This document shows, in pieces, positions 13,701 through 25,700 of a stretch of 64,000 nt of DNA. Each line of letters begins with the position of its first letter. Position 1 is the stretch's first letter. The DNA is taken from the NCBI RefSeq assembly GCF_037392515.1, contig NC_090291.1:37967001-38031000 (forward strand), written 5' to 3'. The notes beneath the pieces are model-generated. The model saw only the letters and a program-made list of their open reading frames with translations, had not been told where the DNA came from and searched no databases. This stretch comes from Haliotis asinina. Its lineage: Eukaryota; Mollusca; Gastropoda; Lepetellida; Haliotidae. The position numbers were made by a program, and so were the translations under genes.

Positions 13701-16700
13701 ATCTGTTTTGTTTAAATATGGTTTGTGGCCTTGTCAGATATTTTATTATATATGTGAGTATGGTCATATGTTGCTTTCAGTGACAATGATCACAACTAGG
13801 AAGACTGGAAATGGGCTCACACACTGTAATCTTGTGGGAAATTGAACCTGGGTTTATAACAAGACAAACACTTTGAAATCATGGCTACCCCACCACCCCC
13901 ACATAAGAAACCATACGGGAAGAACACTTGAGACATGAGAAACCAATTAGCATGTGTGTTTAGGTGCCATGACTCAGCTCTGGTTAAGAACCATGGCACT
14001 TATTCTTGAAACATTTGTAGCCCCAAAAATTCTTAACTTTGATCGTAGCCAATGAATTAAGAATGGGATATAGAAGGTTATAGGGTTAGAACATTTCGAG
14101 AATAGCTAGCCTGATCCTGTCCAGTATGTCCCCACCCTTCTGGCCTGTTTTGGACAGTTTGCTGGTTGTTATATGCAATACTCTAATAATAAAACTATGT
14201 GTAAATAACATCAGCCAATGATCAATAGTAAGATATTCCATCTTCAACCAAGTCACCAAACCTGATAACCCAATATCTTTAGCTTTCTCTTACTACCAGA
14301 AAAGGTAGCTATGGCATGCATCTACTTAGAATCTCCATCGGAGTCCTGTCAAGGATAGAGTTGTATTGGTGAGGGCCTCGTTTCCCAAAGTCTAAGATCT
14401 CGTAACTTTTCTCTTAACATTTGTACTTCCCATGTTATTGTATAGGAGGTATGAATACTATGGGAAAAGTTACAAGAGTTTTGTGAAACGGGGCCTAGGT
14501 ATATATCCAATATCTCACCTGGTCCTGGTCAAGCACCTGCTTTTGGCGAATGTCCTGGTCCTGGACCTGCTCGTCATCAGTGCCATCCATGACAGCGGCC
14601 TGGTCCGACAGCTCCAGGAGCTGTTGTATAACAGTTTCATTGAGACTCTTGGCTTCCTCCGCACCTACTCGTCTCACTTCTACCTGAGTTGGCAAGTCCT
14701 AAAACAGATAGTGGTTTGTGTGATGTCTGTATCACAGTTGCGAAATATAGTCGTAAATCATTCCGACTGTTATATTCATTCAGGCAGTTCTGTTCTACTG
14801 GCAAACAAGAATAAGTTGGAATTAGCAGAGAATGCTTTTACAAAAAGTAGGTAGTGCATGGCAATGAGCAAATTTGGTTTGTGAAAGGTAGAACAGATGT
14901 AGGCTAGTGCCTGTGCAGTCCACTATGATGTTGATTCCGTGTGTAGATGCAACATGCTTTGCTCTTAAGATTCCCATGTGGTCATTGCAGCAAGTCAGTA
15001 CAACCAAGGGGCCCTTAGCTCACAATAGAAAGCAGTGGCCAGTGGGTGGCACTCACACATGCTAATATATGTCAATTGTCAGGTTGTATCTTAACTTATC
15101 CTTGCTTGCCAGTAGATGAAGAAAATTATTGCAAGATTCTGACAAACAACACATAACTGTAGCAATGAAAGGTTCCTTCAGGACATACCGATGTGTCAGA
15201 GTGCGCCCTGCTGATGTGAGCATTTAGGCTCCCCAGTTTCTTGAAGACACAGCTACACTCTTCACACTCAAACGTAGGGCGACTTCCATCTTTGGCAATA
15301 TTGTGCACACGCTGAAAATCAAAGAAATATAGTTATAATTTTAACTCACAAGAATTCAACTATTCAGTTTCATATGAATTATGTTTAGAGGGGGTGCAGT
15401 GGGGTAGCCTAGAGGATAAAGTGTTTGCTCTTCACACTGAACACCTAGGTTCGATTCCCCACATGGACCTATATATGTGAAGCCAATTTCGCGTCTCCCA
15501 ACAGTGATATTGCTGAAATGTTGCTGAAGTGACGTATTAACTATGTTTAGAAGATGTCCTTGGCAATCCAAAACTTAGGCAAGTGAATGACTGGTATGAG
15601 CAGACAGCAATATTCCTCCTAAATGATTTGGTTTTAAAGAATCCAGTCTGGGATAAACCAGTCTGTGGTTGATAGCACCATTACAAACAATGTTCCATCT
15701 ACAAAGGTTTCCATACCTGTATATGCGCTCGCAGATTTCCTTTCTGAGCAAATGTCATGGGACAGAACTCACACATGTGAGGTTTTTCTCCAGTGTGTTT
15801 GCTGGTGTGTATCTGCAGTGCTCCTTTCTGGTTGAAAGCCTTATTGCAGATCTTACACTTGAAAGGACGCTCACCTAAACAATACAATAAGAAAGTCCTG
15901 TATTTAATCAGATGCCTGCATCATAATGGGACTAAATGTCACTTGTAACAAACCAATGAGCATAGGTCATTTGTCTGTGTGAATTGCCAATAGGTAACAA
16001 CACACTAAGCCTTCTCTAATATCAAAGCATCATCAGTGTGCATTCTCGGTCTCTGGAGGTCGCATGTGTGTTCTTTCCTGTCTCACATGCCTACCTGAGT
16101 GTCTTCTCTCATGTCTCAGCAGTCTTTGTATACTCCATCTCGCTGGCCTACTGGATGTATTCTCTATCTCACTACCCTCCATGATGTATTCTCTCATGTT
16201 TGAATATCCTACACACAGCATGTCGCGGCAGTCTACCAATGTGTATACTCTCAAGTCTGAGCAACCTACCTGATGTATTCTGTCAAGTTTGCGCAACCTA
16301 CCTGTATGTATTCTCTCAAGTTTGCGCAACCAACCTGTATGTATTCTCTCAAGTTTGCGCAACCTACCTGTATGTATTCTCTCATGCCTCAGCAGCTGAC
16401 TGGGCTTCTGAAATGTCTTGGTGCAGTGTTTGCATTTGTGATGGAAGGAAGAACGATCAATGTTCCTCTTGTAAGTTCGATGAGACAGAGATGCCCTGTA
16501 AGCAACAACATAAAAACATTCAATATAATTCACCACTGAGACTGTGACTTCCTGCTGGTTTGTTAGTATGATATTCAGACTTTTTTCCCATGCTGGCATA
16601 AACCAAATGGCCAAGTGGGTGAGTATAGTCTTATGCTGCTTTTAGCAACATCCCAGCCAAATCACAGCAGGGGATGCCAAAAATGGGCTTCACACAATGT

Positions 16701-19700
16701 ACCTATGTGTTAAATCAAACACAGGACACTTTTACCATTAGGCTACCCAAACACCCCTATCATTACAGAGTCTGACATTCCAATCATTAGATTAAGAGCT
16801 GTTTGCATTTTCCCCCAGTGTAAACAGTCATCAAATTTAAAAGATGTTAGGTACAACAATTCATGATATATATCGCGTCAACAAGAATCGGGACATATGA
16901 ACGAACACACAGACATGCGTACAAACACTGCTGAATACACAGTCCCCCCGTTCCATGTTGTGGCAGGGGACAAGAAGTAAACAGCCGCATAAAAACATGT
17001 TTCATTTGACATACTTGATTTTGTAATGCTGTTTCATGTGTTCCCTGAGGAGGGACAGTTTAGAGAAATCTTGGTTACACTGCCGACAGGCATGCCGTCT
17101 TGCTCCCTCATGTTCCTCTCGATGTTCCTGCATGTGTCTGTCCAGCTGACTCTGAAACCACATGGTAAAACAACACTAGTACAAACACATACTTCCCTAC
17201 ACTAGTCATGTTTAACTCTTGTAAAAATATATAAGATAAAACAAGTGTTCACCACTTCTACGGCAATGTCCAACGCCCTTAGAGAAGAATGAAGTATTTT
17301 TAACATATTCACTACTTTTTACTTTTTGGTAACACACAACATGCATGAAAAGACTAGTGTCTGCATAATCACCCAATGTAGGCTGTTGACAAAGTTGACG
17401 AAATGAGCTGCAATGTTTTATGAGATATCACGTTAATATAAGTTTGAGAAAGGGACAAAGTGTCATGCTCACACTGAAAATAAGATCAAGGTCACCCAAA
17501 TCAACTGTTGTCTGTGGAATCCCCAGATGTGGACGGTCACCGAATTTAAAGATATTAGGTACAACAGTGCATGAGATCTTGCGTTAACAAGAGTTTGGTC
17601 AAATCAGGTGCACCTTGAAATAATGTCTGTTTAATTCCTAAATGTAGGGAGTCACCAAATTTGAAGACATTGGGTACAACAGTTCATGAAATGACGTGTT
17701 AACAAGAATCTGAAAAGTCTTCAAGATGTTGTAGTGACCTAAATCAAAGAAATGTAGGCTGTCAACAAATTGGGTACAACAGTAAGATATTGTGTTAAAG
17801 TGAGAAGAGTTTGAGAAGTGGTCAGTCTGGACGAACTTGAAGTTCAAGGTCATCCAAATCATCTTGTGTTTGCATAATCCCCAAGTGTAGGCTGTCACCA
17901 AATTTCAAGACATTGACTACAACAGTTAAGGAGATATTGTGTCAACAAGAATCATGATGTGCGTATGGACATACAGGCACTGCTGGATACACAGTCACCT
18001 ATTCCATGTTGCAGGGGGGACAACAATTAGTCTGCATGAGTTAAGCGAGTCTAGTTGCTTTTTCACATCCTTTGTTGATGGGAGAGTACCAAAAGTATGG
18101 TGCATTATCCAGGTGACTCTGGGATTCAAATCAGTGCTGAACAAAGGGGATTCAAATCAGTGCTGAACAAAGGGATATGATAATTCATAGGGTCTTGACA
18201 CCTTAGACAATTCTGTCAACCTGTAGGAACCTAAGTCTATCATTTCCACATCACATTCAAGGGGTTCACATTTTTTTTAAAAGCCACTTGCCACAGGGCA
18301 AGTGACTTCAAGAAAGTAACTTGTCCTGACTAATTTTCCACTTGCCCTGATTTTATGACACAATGTTTGATGTTAATGTTTACAGGACTAATTAGAAAAG
18401 AGTGATAAATTTCAAAGTCTGATAACTCTATTTAATTATTAATGTGAAATTTAATAGCTACATTATGAGCAGACATGAAATGAAATCCAAGTTTGTTTGC
18501 AGTTTGACACCATAAGTGGATAGTATCTAGTAGCCCATGGACAAATAAGATGCCATTATTTGATTGCCTGAAATGAAAACTGGCTTGTCCCGGGTGTCGG
18601 GTGATAGGATTTTTTAACCCCTGCATTCTCATTTAATAGGTTGATGGTATGAAAGCCATGAAAGCAACATAAAAATATGAAAGTAGGACACCAAAATTAT
18701 TGTAAGACACTATGAAGGTAGGACACTATAATGACTGAGTGAGCGAGTATGGTTTAACCCCGCTTTTCAGCAATATTCCAGCAATATCAGGTGTACACCA
18801 GAAATGGGCTTATACACTGCACCCATGTGGGGAATCAAACCTGGGTCTTCGGTGAGACAAGGCAACACTTTAACCACTAGGCTATCCCACCTCCTCAGTG
18901 TTTCGAAAGTATGAGTGAGTGAGTTTAGTTTTAAGCCGCTTGTAGCAATATTCCAGCAATATCACGGTGGGGGACACCAGAAAATGGGCTTTACACATTG
19001 TACCCATGTGGGGAATCGAACGCGGGTCTTCGGCGTGACGAGCGAATGCTTTAACCACTAGGCTACCCCACCACCATTCGAAAGTATGACCATAAAATGA
19101 TGTCATGAAAGTAAGACACCAAAATGATCTTACGAAAGTATGACACCAATTAGATCCCATGGAACAATGATGCCAAAATCATCTGGTTGACACCAAAATG
19201 ATATTATGAAACTGACACCAAGAAATCAACACACTGCATGATCTTATGATTATTTCAAAATAATCCATTCCAAAAGTATTGCATGGAACTATACTAGTAA
19301 AATGAAACAGTATAAATTACTGAATTCATTATTGAATTGATGAAAACAAGCTCATAATCATCAGATTAATCTCTGTTGGAAAGAATGGGACAGCCATGTC
19401 AAGTAAAGCATTAATGCATATTGTTAAGGTAATAAACACAAAAACACCTTGGAAAGAGATGGCTTTTGCATTCCTGGTGAATATGGCATTTGTCCTTCTC
19501 AGGAATCCTGTAAGCACTGGTATGGGCATGACAAAGCAAGTGTTGAGTTCAAGGAAAATCTTTGCGTCAACCCTTTGATTAGTGAAGCCTTGAGAAGGGA
19601 GACAACTCTGTACACCTCACATGCAAATGGGACATAATGACATGCACAAATCAAGCAAGGGAGTCAGACCACCTATTTCTGTAAGTTGCCTTTTACCATG

Positions 19701-22700
19701 GTTAAGCATGGTTTGAGGACTGATTCTAACCTATAACTTTACAGAGGGAGCTAGTGGTAGCCATACATACCTGTACACTAAACTCATCTCCACATTCCGG
19801 GCACATCAGGTTCTCCTCTTTCTCATGCATCATTATGTGAGCTTTGAGACTGGCAACCCGTGAAAACTTCTTGTTGCACTCAGGACATGTGGGGACACCA
19901 TTCTCCGCCACGTGGGTGGCCTGATGGAGGATGAGGTTGTCCTCCATGTTGAAAGACACAGGGCACTGTAGACATCGAAATGGTTTATCCTCATCGTGGG
20001 ATTTCATGTGACGCTGCAGCTGGTTCCATTTCTTGAAAATCTTGTCACATAGTTCACAGTTGAAAGGGCCCTGAAATAGTTAAAGAGGTTGCAGAAATCA
20101 TCTGCATCTATTGTCTTAGAGTGTATCACATTTGGGCCCTCTTAACAACATTCAAATTACTATTCCTGCAATAAAAAGTGGGGTTCAAACATTATTAGCT
20201 TGACAAATTACTTTTCAATAACAGTTATCTTGGCTTGACTATCTTTATAAGATCACAGAAACTGATAATCATTAACTCAGTATCAACTGATTAAAGATAA
20301 ATATCCTAAACATTAAAATCTGAAAGAAATCAAAATATTTGTATGATATTATCGATGACACAATTTTCATATTGATAATCATTATTATTGATTCCAATGA
20401 TCTATCGACTATCTATCTTGTTAGCGAGCCCTATTGAGATCTACAGGTAATTATGCTTCTTTCCCATGGTATTAAAGTCACACGCACAAGACTAGTTGGT
20501 TGGTTTGTTGTTCAAAGCTACATTCGACAGTCCACACAAAGAGAAATTCAATACGTGCTAATATGAAAAATGGTGAGGGGCTGAGTAGTTTTCAAGTTGC
20601 TGACATCCCATCCCCCAAAAATGACACATGACTTCATTAATAACGCAAAACTACATAATGCTGATGAACTGATGTGTATCAAGGTACTACATTGCCAACC
20701 TTAACAACAAATATTAACATTTAATAAAAAAATACAATCATAATTTAATAATTAAAAATATAACAAAATTCAATTGAAGAGCTTACCTTGCCAACAGGTG
20801 GCTTGATATCTGATTGGACATCAGCTGCACCATTTGAAATCTGTGCTATGATTGGCTGTTCCAAAACAACCTGCTCTAGGACACCCTGCTGAATAGCTTG
20901 GTACACCTCAATGGTTTGGTGTGGCTCCAAGACCTGGTTGGCATCGAGCACTGTGTGCTCGATGAAAGTCATGGTGGCGCCCTCTGGAACGCCATCTGTC
21001 ATAACATGGACTGGCGTTGCATGCGTGATGTATTGGGCATAATCTGCAACTGACAGATAGTGTAAACTGAAATACACGGAATAGCTAGAGAGAAAACAAA
21101 TGTACCCTACACTGAACTATTTTCTTCATAATGTAATTTAGTTTGGAGTGTGACCCATGAAGATTTGGGTTACAATTGATCTCCAGTAAACTATGCTTGT
21201 CGTAAGAGGCGACTAATGGAACTGGGTGGTCAGACTCGCTGACTTAGTTGACACGTCATCGGTTCCCAATTGATGCTTATTCAGTTGATCACTGGATTGT
21301 CTGGTCCACACTTGCGTATTTACAGACCGCCACCACATAGCTGGAATATTTCTGAGTGCGGTGTGAAACTAAACACACATGCATATCACAATTGTTGTAT
21401 GTGAAAGAAATGTTGGAGTGAGTGTTTGCATGTGTGTGTGCATGAGTGAGTGAGTGACCTGGTTTACGATGATGTACTTTTTTCCAGTTACATAATGGTG
21501 TGTCCGCTTCATTCGGATTGAAAACCCTGAATTGATGCAGATCCAAAAAGGTTATTGTTGTAGTGAAACCTATGATTATGGCAAATCACAAAATATATTT
21601 GAGACTAAACTGGATTCAACCAAAGATTGTGCTTCTGGTAACTACTGGCAAATACACGATACTGCAATATATTATGATTCAGTTACCTGTATTGCAGTGT
21701 ATTGGGATCTTAACTGTTTGACCATAAAGAGGTAGTAGGTGAGTTAATATTTAACAGTGGCAATATTTCAGCCATATTGTGACGAGAAAATATTTTACAT
21801 TAAAATAGAAGATGTGTATATGATAAATACCTGTTGGCAAAGGACAATAAAACAACTAGAATATCACAATTAGAATTAAAACTAGCGTGGAAAGGTAAAA
21901 CTACTATCACTGTAATAAGGAAAGGAGGCTATAGATCGCGAACAACTGAAAGCAGATCACCATACTAGGGTCCATGGGGACTTACAAAACTTTTGCTACC
22001 TGCATGGACCCTTGCTGGATTTACACCATCCCTTCAGCTGCTGGAGACAGGGCTGAGTTTAAGCCAAAATTAAAATAACAAATGTATTGTCTGAAATGTG
22101 TATTGTGGTACAGTCTTGCCACAGGTGTTTATCCGAACTTCAGATATCTGGAAAACTCACCTTCCAAACGAAAATTCCTTGAAACAAATTTAAAACGAAA
22201 TCCAGTTTCCGTAACCGTACGGTCATTTTCACATACCAAACACCAATTTATGTACATTGTTTGTCTTGTATATCCGGATGGCTGAGCACTGTATGTCTAC
22301 CCACACGATTACCGAGGGCCTTGCGTACGGTAACATGAAAGAAGTCTTTGAAGCGCGAGAAGATTAATTACCTCTGAGTAGCAAGGTGACACTGAGTTAA
22401 TTTTGAGGCGTGCCAATTTGTAGGTCACCTTAATTACTGACGAAGTGACCGGCAAATCTTTGAATGACACTGACATCCTCCAAGGAGTGTGTTCGGACAG
22501 CGAGGCTGATGATGATGACGAAGTTTAGCAAGTGCCACCTCCCCCACCCGTGTCTCACAAGGAAGCTCTTGTTTGCCTTGATCACCTGATTAGCTACTAC
22601 GAGTGTGCAGGCGACAGTGAGAACCTCGAACTGTTACTTAAAGTCCTCGCTTTCCTACACAGCCAGTGCAAAAGGCTATGACTGATATTTTTTCAAGTGA

Positions 22701-25700
22701 GCATGAACAGGTATGAGACATTGTAATTTGTATGCACTGATATTTATTTACGTGTAATCAATAAAGGTTATGTCTGATGCCTACAATGATTGTTTCTTTG
22801 TATGTGTCTTTGTACATGTGGCCCGTGATTCAGATATCCAAAAATTCGCTTATCCGGACGATTTCAACAAAAACACAAGCGTTCGGATAAACGGAGCATG
22901 ACTGTATACTGGTTCATTGGCAGTACCATGAGGGGCTAGTTGTAACTTACTCACATAAACCCTGAAGAAAATATAACCATGCAAGCCATGTAAGTCTAGA
23001 AAATATGGCAAGTTTAGATTTCAACAACTTCAGCCAAAAAATCTCAGGGTTCCTTTTCACTATATTATTAAGGGATTGATTTGAACTAATCTTCTGTAAA
23101 ATATGTTCATTTCAAAGTCTAGCTGTTCGTCTAGTAACTTCTGCATTGTAAGGTGCAATGTCTAAGCCAATGGGGCCAGATGTATACAAACTGTGCCATT
23201 ACATGTCCGCAAGCAGTACTACAACATTATCAAGTCTATGTCTGAAGAAGACAAACCAGAGCCCAATGGTGTCAGCACCGATGTGCAGTCCACACCACCA
23301 CTACTATGAACCAAATGGCGTATTTAGTTAACAATTGTGTTCAAACACGTAAGCTGTACCCAGGGGTGAATACTCACTGTGCACACTATTGAGAAATGGA
23401 GCAGTGCACACTTTAATTTTCACTTGAGTTTCATTTATCAAAATATGAGGACTATATTTCTGCACCTCACAGTATCTGTTTGTAGATTCATTGATTGGGA
23501 CAGCAATCTGCTAATCTCCATCCAGAGTCCATCCTCGATATCTCCAGGGTATATGCTCCGATAAGTCTCCACTATACCCTGGACGCATCTACGGCTCTGG
23601 CAGATAATTTTATTACCTCCCTTGACTGTCTTTTCATCCAGTCAGGTGTCTACGCTGGGAAGTTGAGCGAACCAATCACAACTCACTTTCGTTTTTTTAA
23701 TTATCTAACCGATTATACTTGGCAACAGAAACCATGCAGAGGTTCTCTGGAAGAATTAGTCTTGCACATGTTGTTTTAAAGTTTCGGACCTGTCAATTTG
23801 TTTGTATGATTTCCCTAAAATCTGGAACACACTGTGGGCAAACCTTCGCAGTTGCGACCGCTACCTTTGTTGACACTGGCAAGTTCTGTTATAACGCTGG
23901 CCTAGCTGATTGGCTACTGTGAGAAGGCGGTGCCAGCAAAGGGAGGTAATAAATTTATCTGGCAGAGCCGTAGATGCGTCCAGGGTATAGCGGAGACTTA
24001 TCGGAACGTATACCCTGGAGATATCGAGGATGCCCAGAGTCAAACTCATAAACAATGTGTGGAGCTCCTGATTGGCACTCGGTGCATGTCTGGACGATGT
24101 GCACCCTGTCTGCGTCTGTCTATGATTTTACCCATGATTCTGGTGCACCTACTAGAGCTACTCTGGACTGAGTTAAAAAAAAAATCTGCATGAGATGTTT
24201 GACCCGTCAATCAATTATTACTTGTGAAGCAATAGAGGGATTACATAAAACCAGCCACATACAACATACACAAGTATATTTATTACTGAAAAAAAAAAAT
24301 TTTCTGTAAAATATTTTGATTCAGTTTACCGTAAATTCCAACTTCAAGTCCTCTGTAAACAAAGTATTATTCAAGAACTAAAGGAATAAATGCATTAGGA
24401 AGCAAGTGTAACAAAGAAAGTGATGACGTGACTGTGTTACTGCTACAATTTTTTCAAATTTGGGTTCCTTGGAAATTTTTCTGCTCCAATCCTACAACTT
24501 GGAGCTAAAGAGATGGACACAACAGCCAGAGTTATCTCCCATGACGGAATCATGTCACATTTCCTGAGTCAATGCCACTATCCCTACCATGTGATGGTAG
24601 TTAGATAACTAAAACAAAAACTTCTATACCTGAATGTCAATCTGCAATTTGTAGCTGTATCATTGCGTAAAATAGATACATTTACTATAATGGTTTGTAC
24701 TTAAGACTTTCAAGTTTTTCAAGCCACTTTCAGCAATATTCCAGAGATGTGTACAAAGAAGGGATTCTCTTACTGTAAGTATTTTACACAACAGTACATT
24801 AGTAAATTCAATGCTGCATTCAGACATATTCTAGCAAACAAGTGATTGATATTCTGAGCAATGACAATCACAATCACACTACCATGGCTTTATCAACTAA
24901 ATCACAGAATCAGATCACCACCACATGCGTCAAGACACCTCTATATTAAAACAACGTTTTCAGTTTTCATATATATACCTCTAAAATATACATACATTGA
25001 CCTTCGTTGTCAATTTCTAGTCTATCCAAATTTATATTCATTGTTAAACTTTAAATATCATAATAGGAATTCTAACTCCATACTGTATACCTATTAGAGA
25101 ATGAAACTGACAAGCACACTGAAACAATATTGTATTCTGCTTTGAACAGTGTCCTTTTATTTAGCCTTTGGTTTGGCATACTGTACTGCAATACCAAAAT
25201 CAGCATTAATCAGTTTTTATACCACCCTTTTCTTAACTTTTTTAAAATGTCTAGAAATACACTGACTTTGTCAAAATCTATGCATGTATTTACAGGTGTG
25301 GGGGGTGGGGTTCTTGTCAGTTTTCTGTATTATGATCATATTTCATATACAGAACTGAAACAAACCAAACTGAAGGCCTTGTACCACAATACATACACTA
25401 ACATGGTAAGAAAACACCCTCATCCCAGCAGATTGGCACTGACATGGTATAAAAGTGACCAATTCTATACTCTTACTTGGATTTAAATGCCTATAGAAAA
25501 CTCAAAATTGTTCCAAAACATTACTCAACAGGCATCTATCATCAGAACATTGTTGTGTGGACTGCACTAATAACTATAACTAACAATAGTTAAAGTGTGA
25601 AAATGTTAATTATCCAATCCACAGTTTGTGGGAAATGTAAAGAATTTCACGACCAAGTAGATATTGCATATCTTTTGCCTCTTTAGTTCAAACTTATCTT

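Noticed and set aside
16033-16614. 193-codon minus ORF as an independent gene
   Set aside because: It is ZNF236 exon 5 read through its upstream intron and downstream minisatellite; splice phases define the exon as 16495-16368.
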